A stretch of 64,000 nt of DNA from Shewanella frigidimarina (GTDB lineage: Bacteria; Pseudomonadota; Gammaproteobacteria; Enterobacterales; Shewanellaceae). Below, piece after piece: positions 1 through 10,438 of this stretch. A model generated the notes under the pieces. It searched no databases, was not told the origin of the DNA, and worked only from the letters and a program-made list of their open reading frames with translations. The stretch is taken from NCBI RefSeq assembly GCF_003797125.1, contig NZ_RKKE01000003.1, forward strand, positions 186,001 through 250,000. The letters run 5' to 3'. A program made the translations under genes and the position numbers. The first letter of the stretch is position 1; each line of letters begins with the position of its first letter.

Positions 1-2541
1 TAACGCACTGCCAGAATTTTCGAACTGTCTAGACTCGCCCTTAAAATCATAGCTGAAACCCCGAGGTAGTATATCGACCGCCTTGGTTTTCATGAAACTG
101 ATGGCATCTCCCATCGACACTGATGGCGCTGGAATGCCTTCGATCGTGACCGAATTCAGCTGATTGAATTGTGTTCTGGATGAGGGTTCTACATCATGCT
201 CGAAGCTAACGACCGAGCCGAGCGGAACTAAATCGCCAGAGTCGGCGCGGATGAAATAATCGTTGAGCGCCGTTGCTGTTTGGCGCGCGTAGCGCTCAAC
301 CTGGGGAATAACCTCATACGAGCGCCCCTCCATGTTAAAACGACTAATAAACCCGCCGCCAAGCATACCGCCAAGCGCCTGACCGATTTCCTGCATCGAC
401 AAACCGAGATCGGCTACGCGTTCGCGGTCGACCTTTACTCGGGTGACGGGCTTATCGATGTCGATCGATTTCTGCACGAATGTGAAGTTGCCGCTCTGCA
501 TGGCAGCCCCTACGAATTCATCTGCTATTTGATCGAGTTGAGTAAAATCACTGCCCGAAGTTAACACAAACTGAAAGGGTAGACCGCCACTCGAGCCAGG
601 CAAGGATGGAATTGGGAATAAAGCTGTTTTCAAACCAGTAATCCCTGCCACAGAAGACTGCAGTTGAGGCATGATATCAAACTGCGATATATCTCGTTCG
701 CTCCAAGGCTTCATTTTAAAACCGCCAAACACCGCATTGGGACTCGTCATACCAACCAGCATGAACGTCTCGTCGTAGCCTGGTACCTGCTCGAAGGCTG
801 TCTGCATTTCTGTGCCATACTTCTGCAGGTATTCGAGTGTGGCTGTCTGCGGTCCTTTACCCTGAAACAGAATGATGCCACGGTCCTCAGTCGGTGCAAG
901 CTCTTTCTGGCTTAGCATCATCATAAAAAAGATCGACACTAGTACGACTAGCGCAAACATGATTACAGGCGAGACGGCCTTGACCATGATAGCCAGCGAG
1001 CGCTGATAAGTATTGGCGAGTCGGTCGAACAAACTTTCGATTGCACTCTCGAAGCGGGTCGACTCTCCATGTGGTTTGAGAACCTTACTGGCCAGCATAG
1101 GCGATAACGTCAAGGCAATGATGCCTGAAATGACGACGGCACCAGCGAGCGTGAAAGCAAACTCGGTAAAAAGCGAACCAACCAGCCCACCCATGAAGCC
1201 AATAGGCGCGTAGACTGCAACCAAGGTTATCGTCATGGCGATAACTGGATTGGCCATTTCTCGAGCACCGATCAGCGCCGCGTCCTTCTTTGATTTACCA
1301 TCAACGATATGCCGGTGTATGTTCTCGACAATGATGATAGCATCGTCGACAACCAAGCCTATAGCCAGCACAAGTGAGAGCAGCGTCAGCAAATTGAGCG
1401 AGAAACCCAGCACAAGCATGATGAAAGCTCCACCGATGAGCGAGAGCGGTACTGCTATTGAGGGAATGATTGCCGCTCGCAGAGATCCTAGGCATAGAAA
1501 TACGATGACAAGAACGATACCCACAGCCTCGATAAGCGTCTTGATCACCTCATTAATTGAATCATCAATAAATGCTGATGCATCGTAGGGGAGTTCAACC
1601 TGCAGACCCGAGGGCAGCTGGGACTTTATATCCGGCAGGAGTTCTTTAACACGTTCTGCCACAGACAGTGGATTAGATCCCGGAGATAGATTAATGGCTA
1701 CGTAGGTTGAAGGTTTACCCTTATACAGTGCTATGTTCTCGTAGGTTTGTGATCCGAGCTCTACCCTGGCGATATCCTTGAGACGAACGACAGTATCTTC
1801 GGTCGATTTAATTATCAGATTCTCGAACTGTTTGGTGTTTGCAACGTCAGTATTCGTAGTGAGATTGATCTTGATGAATTCATCTTTGGTTTGCCCAACC
1901 GCAGAAATATAGTTGTTCTGACGCAGGGTTTGAGCAATATCTGTCGAGGTGAGATTAACCGCTGCAAGTCTTTGAGGATCGAGCCAGACTCTCAGCGCAA
2001 AGCGACGCCCCAGCAGTTCGGCCTTGGCTACACCGGATAGGGCTTGTAGTTTAGGCTGTACTTCTCGGGCAAGATAATCTGAGATCTGTGGGACTTGCAT
2101 GGTATCGCTAAAGAAAGCGATGTACATGAGCGCGCGACCTTCTCCCGTCGTCGAGTTGATAACAGGGTCCTGAGCCTCGTCAGGTAACTCGTTACGCTGA
2201 CTGGCAACTTTAGATTGAATCTCCGCTAGTGCGTCATTAGCATCGTAGTTGAGTTCCATCTGTGCCTCGATGGTTGAAAAACCTTGTATGCTCGATGAGC
2301 TCAGAAAGTCTATGCCCTTTGCTTCGGCAATAGCCTGCTGCAAAGGTTGGGTAATGAATCCCTGGATCAATTCACTGCTGGCGCCTGGATATGCAGTAGT
2401 AACGGTGACTTTAGTGTTTTCCAATACAGGGTATTCGCGGATCTCCATCTCCATAATAGAGCGAATCCCAACCAGTAATATTAGTAGACTAACAACAATG
2501 GACAGAACAGGCCGTTGTATAAAAATGTCTGTAAAACGCAT
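1..2541 (-). CDS. RND efflux permease, HAE1 family (C-terminus cut off by window edge)
   Basis: Inner-membrane proton/drug antiporter subunit of a tripartite efflux pump. The reading frame runs without a stop from the ATG at 2541 to the left edge, giving 847 codons of an expected 1030 or so. It begins MRFTDIFIQRPV, the usual RND start (N-terminal cytoplasmic tail and first membrane helix). The helix-4 signature LVVDDAIIIVENI is present, with the proton-relay aspartates at about residues 399-400. The large periplasmic pore-domain segments follow. The start lies 2 bp after the stop of the membrane fusion protein gene, so the two are co-transcribed. No outer-membrane factor is visible here. Substrate unknown. 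Identification is secure at family level only. Confidence 0.93.
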   Translation of the reverse strand, partial: MRFTDIFIQRPVLSIVVSLLILLVGIRSIMEMEIREYPVLENTKVTVTTAYPGASSELIQGFITQPLQQAIAEAKGIDFLSSSSIQGFSTIEAQMELNYDANDALAEIQSKVASQRNELPDEAQDPVINSTTGEGRALMYIAFFSDTMQVPQISDYLAREVQPKLQALSGVAKAELLGRRFALRVWLDPQRLAAVNLTSTDIAQTLRQNNYISAVGQTKDEFIKINLTTNTDVANTKQFENLIIKSTEDTVVRLKDIARVELGSQTYENIALYKGKPSTYVAINLSPGSNPLSVAERVKELLPDIKSQLPSGLQVELPYDASAFIDDSINEVIKTLIEAVGIVLVIVFLCLGSLRAAIIPSIAVPLSLIGGAFIMLVLGFSLNLLTLLSLVLAIGLVVDDAIIIVENIHRHIVDGKSKKDAALIGAREMANPVIAMTITLVAVYAPIGFMGGLVGSLFTEFAFTLAGAVVISGIIALTLSPMLASKVLKPHGESTRFESAIESLFDRLANTYQRSLAIMVKAVSPVIMFALVVLVSIFFMMMLSQKELAPTEDRGIILFQGKGPQTATLEYLQKYGTEMQTAFEQVPGYDETFMLVGMTSPNAVFGGFKMKPWSERDISQFDIMPQLQSSVAGITGLKTALFPIPSLPGSSGGLPFQFVLTSGSDFTQLDQIADEFVGAAMQSGNFTFVQKSIDIDKPVTRVKVDRERVADLGLSMQEIGQALGGMLGGGFISRFNMEGRSYEVIPQVERYARQTATALNDYFIRADSGDLVPLGSVVSFEHDVEPSSRTQFNQLNSVTIEGIPAPSVSMGDAISFMKTKAVDILPRGFSYDFKGESRQFENSGSAL

Positions 2542-2543
2542 GT

Positions 2544-3650
2544 TTATTTAACTCCTGTACTGTCTGCAATCTTGTCTTTTTGCTTTATTTTCACTCGCTG
2601 ACCAGCCCTCAAGCGCAGCAAACCAGAGGCAATGATACGTTCACCGGGTTCTAACCCTTTGTTAATTTCAGTCATGCCATCCCGTGTAACGCCTGTTTCC
2701 AAAGTCCGCTGCTCAGTCACCAGCTGGCCTTTTTCATTTTTAGTTAATGCATAGGCGAAATCGCCGTAGGTGTTGAAAGACAGTGCTATGTTTGGAATTG
2801 CAATGACCTGCCTTTCACCCTTTGCTATGGTTCTAATGGTAGCGAACATCCCCGGTTTGAGGCTTTGTTGGGGGTTTAGAAGTTGGGCGCGCAGCTTTAC
2901 TGTGCGTGTCTCTGGCGTGATAGAGCTATTAATTGCGGTAATTGTTCCCTTGAATACCTCTGAGCCAGTTGCCGCCACGGTGACTTCAACGAGATCACCA
3001 ATATCAACGCTGGCCAGTTCCTGTTCAGACAGAGTATATTCGACCAGAATTGGATTAAGCATATTGATTTCAACGACAGGTGTACCCACAGCTAAGTATT
3101 CACCTATATCCGCTAGACGTAGCCCTACTATGCCGTCGAAGGGAGCCGTGAGTATTTTTTTACCAAACTGGGCCTCGGCTTCTTTTACTCGTGCTCTGGC
3201 TACATCTAGCGCAGCCTTTGTTTCGTCTAAGGCGAACTGTGACACAGCCCGTTTGGAAATCAAGTCTGAGTTATGTTGAAATGCTTTCGAAGCAAGCTGT
3301 GCCTCAGCTAGACGTGTTGTAAGAGCGGCTTGCTCTATATCGCTGTTTAGGCGGATCAGGATATCGCCTTTTTTGACGGATTGACCCGATTTGAACAAAA
3401 CTTTTGTCACCACACCGGGCAATTCATTGGCTATCATGACGCCATTGATAGCTCTGATGCCACCGATTGATTGGATACTCGGTTGCCAAGATACTCTAGA
3501 GACCTCTGTAGTTTCAACGACGGTTGCGGGGCGTGGCTGAGAGAATTTGGCCTGCATTTGGTTTATTTGATAGAACTTGTAACCGAAGATGCTGCCGATG
3601 ACGACAAGGAGCAGAACGATAGCAATTGCGAAGCGTGAGAAAGTGCCCAT
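2544..3650 (-). CDS. RND efflux membrane fusion protein (HlyD/AcrA family)
   Basis: Periplasmic adaptor joining the RND permease to an outer-membrane channel. It is 368 residues, with an uncleaved or signal-anchor hydrophobic helix at residues 7-23. A lipoyl-like half (ELPGVVTKVLFKSGQSVKKG) follows near residue 75, then an alpha-helical hairpin (about 100-165), the second lipoyl half (LTAPFDGIVGLRLADIGEYL) and a beta-barrel/membrane-proximal region. The length is normal for the family. It is the first gene of a two-gene operon with the RND permease just downstream. An AAAGGA sequence lies about 10 bp before the ATG. No adjacent regulator is visible. Confidence 0.93.
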   Translation of the reverse strand: MGTFSRFAIAIVLLLVVIGSIFGYKFYQINQMQAKFSQPRPATVVETTEVSRVSWQPSIQSIGGIRAINGVMIANELPGVVTKVLFKSGQSVKKGDILIRLNSDIEQAALTTRLAEAQLASKAFQHNSDLISKRAVSQFALDETKAALDVARARVKEAEAQFGKKILTAPFDGIVGLRLADIGEYLAVGTPVVEINMLNPILVEYTLSEQELASVDIGDLVEVTVAATGSEVFKGTITAINSSITPETRTVKLRAQLLNPQQSLKPGMFATIRTIAKGERQVIAIPNIALSFNTYGDFAYALTKNEKGQLVTEQRTLETGVTRDGMTEINKGLEPGERIIASGLLRLRAGQRVKIKQKDKIADSTGVK

Positions 3651-3746
3651 TCAATCAGTATCCTTTTTAGTTAATATATAATAAGTAAATAACGTTAATA
3701 ATCTGCCCATTTAATTTCAAAAACTTGGTAGTTTGAAACGCTCAAT

Positions 3747-4217
3747 TTACTTATTTGAAGCTCTCAACATCCACGATGTTTTTTCATGTATTCGCATTCG
3801 ATCAGATACAAGAGATACCGTTGATTCGTCGTCTGATTGATGGGCCACTTTTAAAACATCACGAGCGGTCTGTATAATTTTTTCGTGACCAACGAGTAAT
3901 ACTTCAATCATTTCCGTTGCATTCGGAACACCATCTACCTCATGGATTGAACTTAACCTGGAAAATTCTTTATAAGTACCTGGCGCAGCAACATCGAGAG
4001 TTCGAACACGTTCAGCTATATCGTCTACAGCAATGGCCAATTCCATATACTGCTCTTCAAACATCAAGTGCAGCTCCCTAAACCTCACCCCAGTCACATT
4101 CCAGTGAAAGTTATGCGTCTGTAAATAAAGCGTATAAGTATCGGCTAATAACTTCTTTAACCCTTCAGCGATTTCGCTTCTATCTTTTTTATCAATGCCA
4201 ATATTAATGTTGCTCAT
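3747..4217 (-). CDS. dps: Dps family DNA-binding ferritin-like protein
   Basis: Stress-induced miniferritin that oxidises and stores iron with H2O2 and protects DNA in dodecamers. It is 156 residues, the usual length. The ferroxidase signatures are visible: HNFHWNVTG near residue 36, the [19 protein letters not shown] helix near residue 54, and the C-terminal block [15 protein letters not shown]. The N-terminus is short and moderately basic. The ribosome site AAGGA lies 8 bp before the ATG. It stands alone, with a long gap upstream and about 100 bp to the efflux operon downstream. OxyR or stationary-phase control is typical of the family, but I could not identify a site. Confidence 0.93.
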   Translation of the reverse strand: MSNINIGIDKKDRSEIAEGLKKLLADTYTLYLQTHNFHWNVTGVRFRELHLMFEEQYMELAIAVDDIAERVRTLDVAAPGTYKEFSRLSSIHEVDGVPNATEMIEVLLVGHEKIIQTARDVLKVAHQSDDESTVSLVSDRMRIHEKTSWMLRASNK

Positions 4218-4894
4218 ATTAAATTTCCTTTTAGTTTATTAATGGATATATTCATACTGATTTTTCTGAATGCTGAATTTAAAAAATTTAAAAATCCAGC
4301 TAGCACTTATTCCTTACACGTATTAATTTGTATATTGTATAGCGTAGGTGATTGACCGTTGTCCCAGTAATAAAGCTCAACGTCGTTCCTTAAACCAAGA
4401 CGAAATGACATGGCCGAGTATTAATATTCTTTACTGAAATAAAAGCAGAGTAAGAAAAGTATTTTCCCGTAACACCAAACAACACTTTACTCCATTACGG
4501 ACTTAAGCTCTGTGCGATATCGAACCAACAATAATGCCTAGTGGATTAACATGAGGAATGGGGATATTGAATAAAGATTTATTAATCGCAATAAGAATAG
4601 ATTCATCACCGTAACCTACTGCGAATAGACCTTAGCTGGGTAGTCGCTTAATCCTGTTGGTTGAGTCGTTCACTCATTTAATCAGGCTTAATTTTTTGCC
4701 AAAATGAAATGTAAAAAACAATATAAACCCCATCAAGTTAGGTTCGCACCGAAAGTATTATCTGTTGTCACTCATTAGCCCTTTTATCAGTTGTGACAAA
4801 TAAACCTAAACATTAGGAGAATAAATCATCAACTTTTCAGTTGATGATTTATAAATATTTTGAATTTTTGTTTAAAAATAACATTCAAAAATAG
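4218..4894. other. Intergenic region between dps and putA
   Basis: About 680 bp of AT-rich DNA with no convincing reading frame on either strand. The dps promoter must lie at its left end, and a perfect hairpin just downstream of putA lies at its right end. I saw no further repeats or RNA gene. Confidence 0.6.
4823..4850 (-). terminator. Hairpin terminator after putA
   Basis: Perfect 12-bp inverted repeat (AAATCATCAACT and its complement) around a TTTC loop, 45 bp past the putA stop codon. The stem ends are A/T pairs, so each strand has a short T run closing the stem. No long T tract follows on the minus strand, so this is a probable rather than certain rho-independent terminator. Confidence 0.6.
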
Positions 4895-7800
4895 TTAGTT
4901 CTCTTCATCCAAAGTCATCAGCGACGTGTTACCACCAGATGCGGTAGTATCAATGCTAATGGCTTTTTCTGTTAATAAACGTTGAATGAGATTATCAAAA
5001 TATTCTGAACTGATCATTGGTAAAATTGCCCCTTGACGTTCGGCTAATCTGTCACTGATATAATTTTTTCGGCCGCAATGACTATCAATAACGACTCCTG
5101 ATAACGCAGGATGCGCCAACAAAGTGGTTAAATGACATAAGCGGGTAATTTGAAAAACATTCTCATCTGCGCCTGTTGTAACGAACTTATCTCTAATGGC
5201 GAGCGCCTGATCATAAAATAAATCAGAAACGACCGAGATAACGGTATTTCCGGTTGCCAAAGCCGTTACAATTGAGAGTATCCAAAAGTGAAAAGTCACA
5301 TTTTCATCAGCAAAGCAGATGATATTACCGCGATTTTCCAAATAGAGTATATTAGACTCACCTGTTGGACCTGGAAGCGTTGTTGGCTTTTGCAGATGTT
5401 TTTCAACACACACTAATTGTGAATTAGCCACTGTCAAAGTACTATTTAAGTCATCGGCTAAATCATCAACAATATCGATATCAGCCATTTCGGCTAACAT
5501 TTGACTCACAAAAGAAATACGCTGATCTAACTCGGTCAAGCGCCAGGTTTTTTCTGCTATATCCGCCCTATCCATCATTAATTCTGCTTCTGCTTTCGAT
5601 CTCGAATCGCTCACTAAAGCATCAACTTGCGATGGTAATAAGTTAAATTTATCGGCATCGGGAGTGGCTTTCTCTTTCACTAGACGTGTTAAATAATATG
5701 GCCCACCCGCTTTTGGCCCTGTACCTGAAAGACCACGCCCCCCAAAAGGTTGCACCCCCACAATAGCGCCAATCATATTGCGATTTACATATACATTACC
5801 TGCACGCGATAGTGTCGCCAAATGAAAAGCTCGCTGTTCAATCCGCGTATGAATACCCATCGTTAAACCGAAACCGGTGCCATTAATATCATCAATGACT
5901 TTTTCTATTTCATCGCCTTTAAAACGAATAATATGAACACAGGGACCAAATACTTCATGCTTGAGCACACTAATATTGTCTATTTCATAAAGTCGCGGCG
6001 CAAAAAAGAAATGTTCGTTTTCTGCTATTTCATTTGTCTCGTTCGATATCGCGCATTGGTACAATAATTGACCATGAGTTTTCATATAGTCACTGTGAGC
6101 ATTGAGTGAATCTAGCGCTTTTTGATCAATGACGGGACCTACATCAGTGCTGAGTTTTTCTGGATTACCCACATGCAATTCTGCTAATGCGCCTTTAAGC
6201 ATTGTAATAACAGTATCGGCAATATCTTCTTGCAAAAATAATACCCTGAGCGCAGAACAACGCTGACCTGCAGACTGAAATCCTGAAGAAATAACATCAT
6301 CAATCACTTGCTCAGGCAAAGCTGTGGAGTCAACTATCATACAGTTTTGACCGCCTGTTTCAGCAATAAAAGGGACTTTTGCGCCGTCTCTATCAGCCAA
6401 AGTTTGCGAAATAATAGTCGCTGTTTTAATCGAACCCGTAAAAATGACCGTTTGAATATGTGCATTAGGAATAATAATACTTCCCACTTCACTACCCTTG
6501 GCAATAACCGCTTGTACAACGCCATGAGGTAATCCAGCAGACGTCATTAGTTCAATAGCGCGCAATGCAATTAAACTTGTTTGCTCGGCTGGTTTTGCCA
6601 GCACCGTATTACCAGTAGAAATGGCAGCTGTCACTTGCCCTATAAATATCGCTAACGGGAAGTTCCAAGGGCTGATACATAACACCACCCCTCGGGCTTC
6701 TAAACGATCATCTTCTGCAAGTACTATCGCTTGTTGTGCATAATATCGACAAAAATCAACAGCCTCTCTGACTTCATCTATACCATCTTGAGTCGTTTTT
6801 CCCGCTTCTTTGATGCATAAGGCAATGAGCTCGTCCCTATGATGTTCGAGAATATCGGCGATACTGCATAATAAGGTTGCGCGTTCAGATACTGGCTTTT
6901 GTGACCATGAGGCAAATGCAGTTTGAGCCGTATCGATCATCGCGAGCATGTCATCTTTGCTATGATGTCGCTGGAAACCAATGATGTCACTTTGTTTTGC
7001 TGGGTTTCTAATGGCTACAGCCCCCTCTGGTGTATCACTTTCAGAAAACTGGTTATTTTTAACCCAGTTGTCTAGTGATGTTTTTAGCGGGGTTACCATA
7101 TTTATGTCGGTTAAATCTAAGCCCTTGGAATTATCTCGACCAACACCATTTTCATCATGGTACAAGGCAATAGGTTTGATAATCTGGCCGTTATATTTGT
7201 CTGTTAAGCGATGCATTTTTTTAACCGGGTCTTCAAGTAAAGATTCGACCGGTTGAGACTCATCAATAATGGCATTAACAAAAGAAGAATTAGCGCCATT
7301 TTCTAACAAACGACGGACTAAATAGGCTAGTAGCTCTTTATGAGGACCAACCGGTGCATAGACGCGACATTGAACATTTTCACTGGCAACAACTTGATCA
7401 TATAAAGAACCACCCATGCCATATAAACATTGAAATTCAAAACTTGTTTTGTCATTGCCCGCCAGTTCAAGAATAGTCGTCACTGTGTAAGCATTATGTG
7501 TCGCAAACTGTGGATAGAGAGTATCTCTATATTCTAATAATTTTTTTGCACAGGCGAGGTAAGAAACATCAGTGGAAGCCTTGCGAGTGAATACCGGAAA
7601 ATGCTCATAGCCACCTTTTTGAGTGTTTTTAATCTGAGTATCCCAATAAGCACCTTTAACTAAACGCACCATCATTTTTCGGCCAACACGAATGGTTAGC
7701 TCATGTAACCAATCAATGATAAAAATAGCCCGTTTTTGATAAGCTTGCAGAGCCATCGAAAAGCCATTCCAACCCGCTAATTCGTCATCACTAAATACCG

Positions 7801-8728
7801 CCTCAATAACATCAAGGGACAAATCTAATCGCTCAGATTCTTCCGCATCAACCGTTAAACCAATATTGTATTTTTTAGCTTGCAAACAAAGCGCTTTAAG
7901 TTTGGGAACAGCTTCAGTCATTACCCGTTGTCTTTGCGCAAATTCGTAACGAGGATGAATAGCAGAAAGCTTAACTGAGATACCAGGAACTCTACGAGGA
8001 TCGTTCTTACCTGACGCGAGTGAAACCGCGCCAATAGCATCTATGGCAACTTGATAAGCTTTAAAATATTTATCAGCATCACCCATGGTGCGCGCACCCT
8101 CACCTAGCATATCGTAAGAATATACGAAGCCTTGCCGATCTTGTTTGGTAGCATGCTCTGTTGCAGCTTGAATCGTTTCGCCCATAACAAACTGCTCACC
8201 CATAATTTGCATGGCATAGTTCATTGCTTTACGAATGACAGGCTCACCTAAACGACCAATAATCTTTTTCAATAAATCAAAACTATCTTTTTCGCGTTCA
8301 TCAGCATAATCAACCATAGTGCCGGTAACTAATAACCCCCACGATGAGGCATTAACAAACAGTGAATCACTGCTGCCCAAATGACTTCGCCACTCACCTT
8401 GAGAAATTTTGTCGCTAATGAGGGCATCTTGAGTGTGCTTATCTGGTACACGTAATAAGGCCTCTGCCAAACACATCAACACCACACCTTCTTCACTGGA
8501 TAATGTGTATTCTGCCAGTAGGGCATCTACAGCACCGTTACCTGATTCGTCTCTACGTATTTTTAATGATATTTTACGTGCCTTTTCCCACGCTCTGCTG
8601 GCAGCTTCATCTTTAACGTCTGCTAACGGTAAAATATGCTCTACCGCAACACTTTCATCAATACGATAGAACTCGCGAATTTTTTGACGAATAGGAGAGT
8701 CCGTAATGTTCGAATTATTAAAAAGCAT
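4895..8728 (-). CDS. putA: Bifunctional proline dehydrogenase / L-glutamate-gamma-semialdehyde dehydrogenase
   Basis: Oxidises proline to P5C (FAD domain) and then to glutamate (NAD+ domain), channelling the intermediate. The ATG at 8728 is chosen because GAGG lies 8 bp upstream; a GTG three codons earlier is possible. The protein is about 1277 residues. An alpha-domain comes first. The proline dehydrogenase barrel includes the substrate-binding motif YLVRRLLENGANSSFVN. The aldehyde dehydrogenase carries the catalytic-cysteine motif SAGQRCSALRVLF. A further 200-residue C-terminal domain with an aldehyde-dehydrogenase-like fold follows. There is no N-terminal ribbon-helix-helix segment, so unlike E. 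coli PutA it should not bind DNA. It is a single-gene unit followed by a hairpin. Confidence 0.96.
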   Translation of the reverse strand: MLFNNSNITDSPIRQKIREFYRIDESVAVEHILPLADVKDEAASRAWEKARKISLKIRRDESGNGAVDALLAEYTLSSEEGVVLMCLAEALLRVPDKHTQDALISDKISQGEWRSHLGSSDSLFVNASSWGLLVTGTMVDYADEREKDSFDLLKKIIGRLGEPVIRKAMNYAMQIMGEQFVMGETIQAATEHATKQDRQGFVYSYDMLGEGARTMGDADKYFKAYQVAIDAIGAVSLASGKNDPRRVPGISVKLSAIHPRYEFAQRQRVMTEAVPKLKALCLQAKKYNIGLTVDAEESERLDLSLDVIEAVFSDDELAGWNGFSMALQAYQKRAIFIIDWLHELTIRVGRKMMVRLVKGAYWDTQIKNTQKGGYEHFPVFTRKASTDVSYLACAKKLLEYRDTLYPQFATHNAYTVTTILELAGNDKTSFEFQCLYGMGGSLYDQVVASENVQCRVYAPVGPHKELLAYLVRRLLENGANSSFVNAIIDESQPVESLLEDPVKKMHRLTDKYNGQIIKPIALYHDENGVGRDNSKGLDLTDINMVTPLKTSLDNWVKNNQFSESDTPEGAVAIRNPAKQSDIIGFQRHHSKDDMLAMIDTAQTAFASWSQKPVSERATLLCSIADILEHHRDELIALCIKEAGKTTQDGIDEVREAVDFCRYYAQQAIVLAEDDRLEARGVVLCISPWNFPLAIFIGQVTAAISTGNTVLAKPAEQTSLIALRAIELMTSAGLPHGVVQAVIAKGSEVGSIIIPNAHIQTVIFTGSIKTATIISQTLADRDGAKVPFIAETGGQNCMIVDSTALPEQVIDDVISSGFQSAGQRCSALRVLFLQEDIADTVITMLKGALAELHVGNPEKLSTDVGPVIDQKALDSLNAHSDYMKTHGQLLYQCAISNETNEIAENEHFFFAPRLYEIDNISVLKHEVFGPCVHIIRFKGDEIEKVIDDINGTGFGLTMGIHTRIEQRAFHLATLSRAGNVYVNRNMIGAIVGVQPFGGRGLSGTGPKAGGPYYLTRLVKEKATPDADKFNLLPSQVDALVSDSRSKAEAELMMDRADIAEKTWRLTELDQRISFVSQMLAEMADIDIVDDLADDLNSTLTVANSQLVCVEKHLQKPTTLPGPTGESNILYLENRGNIICFADENVTFHFWILSIVTALATGNTVISVVSDLFYDQALAIRDKFVTTGADENVFQITRLCHLTTLLAHPALSGVVIDSHCGRKNYISDRLAERQGAILPMISSEYFDNLIQRLLTEKAISIDTTASGGNTSLMTLDEEN

Positions 8729-9242
8729 GTGCTTCACCTCAGCATGAATAAATTGTATTTTGCAATGACTGGAGACATTTGATATCTAAGTGATACCTAA
8801 GGTTTGATAACTAACGAGTAAATTATACTGCTCTTTAGTTTTAGACTCTGTGCGTTAGCGTACTTTCTATAAAACACGGTTAACAGTGGTTCCAACTCTT
8901 AACGTTAACTCATACTTTCAGAAACTTATCAGGCTATATGCCGTTGATAAACTATCGTTTGGTTTTGCCAATATCGCTGAGTTTAAGTGGAGTGTTACCT
9001 ACGTTGAGGTAATACAACCCATAAATTCAGCCTAGATTTGTTGAAAGGTTGCATTATCTATATATGGCTTGATATGAATTGGCGGTTGTTACCGACTTTA
9101 ACGTTATTTTGGTGGCTAAAATAACGCATAAAGTTAGTCATGAATAAGGCTCTGCTTACCACAGGAGTGCATTCTGAGAAGTTTCTAGTACTAAATCACT
9201 CAGTATGACGCTATGTGACTTTTTGTTTGTGAGGCATTTATG
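8729..9242. other. putA upstream region
   Basis: About 510 bp without a gene. It must contain the putA promoter. A perfect 9-bp inverted repeat, CGTTATTTT with a 7-nt spacer (9102-9126), lies about 375 bp before putA and 115 bp past the end of the next gene. It could be an operator or a weak terminator for that gene. Nothing else was recognised. Confidence 0.5.
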
Positions 9243-9701
9243 CTACAAATCGTCAATTTGTTTCATGTTACGTGCCAGTAATCGCCCCTCGGCCTCTTGA
9301 ACCGACAATATATTGTCAAGAAATTCAGTCACCGAAGGTGCACAGCTGCATTTTTGCAGATACTCAAATAGTCCGACAATATTTTTGTGATATTCAAGAG
9401 TGACAATTGCTATTTCATCCGTATCCATCTTCTCAAACGGATGCTCACCTTCAGTGTGAATAGAAATAGTGAATTTTTCGTAGTAATGCCGGCTATACGT
9501 GTTGAGTGCACTGCTATTACCATTGTCTTCAAACTTTTTCATTACCTGCGCCATTTTTTTTTCGTGCTCTGAAATGTACTTAAGCAGCAAACCAACTCTT
9601 ACACTATCGCTTTTTTGTGCACAATTGGCTGCAAAATAATGCAGTTCTTGGTGCATGTTTTTAGTCCATTGCATAACATCGTGAAGTGTTTCTATTTGCA
9701 T
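9243..9701 (-). CDS. Unknown 152-residue helical protein, possibly ferritin/hemerythrin-like
   Basis: I do not recognise this protein by name. It is soluble and almost wholly helical, with several Glu/His-bearing helices (MHQELHYFAANC near residue 17, ISEHEKKMAQVMKKFE near 43, VTLEYHKNIVGLFEYLQ near 100, and VQEAEGRLLARNM at the end). The spacing recalls four-helix ferritin-like or hemerythrin-like proteins, but no diagnostic metal signature is complete. A CSC pair lies near residue 119. A good ribosome site (GAGGAT, 5-6 bp before the ATG) supports it as real. It is monocistronic between AT-rich gaps. The function is not assigned and the ferritin-like suggestion is inference. Confidence 0.75.
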   Translation of the reverse strand: MQIETLHDVMQWTKNMHQELHYFAANCAQKSDSVRVGLLLKYISEHEKKMAQVMKKFEDNGNSSALNTYSRHYYEKFTISIHTEGEHPFEKMDTDEIAIVTLEYHKNIVGLFEYLQKCSCAPSVTEFLDNILSVQEAEGRLLARNMKQIDDL

Positions 9702-10438
9702 ATTATCCTCAAAATTGAAGCTTTTAGGTCACTCTGGGTGGAAAGTGAATCGCCTGCCTAGCATAAAAATAAAAAAAGGTAAAAAAATATCACCATCTGT
9801 GGCGTAAATTACAATCGCTTTTAACTCATTTAGTCTATGCAAAATTATGTATTTACTACATAATTAAAAATTAGCAACCACGATTTAACTCATGATATTG
9901 ATAGTCATAATACGTGTATTTTACTTTTCACTCTGTTCGTTGTCGCACTGACGGAATTATTGATAAATACGATGATGACTTATTAATTTTAGCCTCATGT
10001 GGCTGAAGACAACACGGTGTAATGACGGTCCCAAAGTTGAGTTTATCGATCTAGAAGTACTTGAAATAAGCACATTAGGAGACTTATACCGTTTTCTGAA
10101 ACCGTGCAGGGCAATAATAACCAAAGACATTTCTAAGGGGCTGAAAGCTGAGTGCAGGATATTACATGGCGAATGTATTCTCAGCCTCGATTGTTATTAG
10201 CAATTAGAGCAAGCATGTTAGAAATCTTCTTATCAAATAAAAGATTTCATTTGCTCTATTGGGAGGTTATCTAAAGAACACAACGATCCCCGGAAACAAT
10301 CATCTAGCATAATTAATTAACTAGTCTGATATTTCTACATAATTAAAAATGTTAACTTTTACATTTCACTAAACAACTCACGATTTATGCCCTTACAGGA
10401 TAAGCCAATCCAACTAGACATCGGATTGGCTATTTTTC
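9702..10438. other. Intergenic region, AT-rich
   Basis: About 740 bp. A 67-codon open frame (9997-10200, plus strand) is present but has no ribosome site and no recognisable features, so I do not call it a gene. The left part holds the promoter of the gene ending at 9243. The right end holds a strong hairpin next to the aldehyde dehydrogenase stop codon. Confidence 0.5.
10403..10431 (-). terminator. Hairpin terminator after aldehyde dehydrogenase gene
   Basis: Perfect 9-bp stem (AGCCAATCC / GGATTGGCT) with an 11-nt loop, 8 bp past the aldehyde dehydrogenase stop. The plus strand has a TATTTTT tail after the stem and the minus strand an A tract before it, the layout of a terminator that can act in both directions. 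The T tail on the minus strand is weak. Confidence 0.65.

Noticed and set aside
280..1588. Several plus-strand open frames in the first 1.6 kb
   Set aside because: They lie opposite the RND permease gene, whose frame and motifs are continuous on the minus strand.
9997..10200. 67-codon open frame on the plus strand
   Set aside because: No ribosome binding site, odd composition and no recognisable motif; lies in an AT-rich gap.
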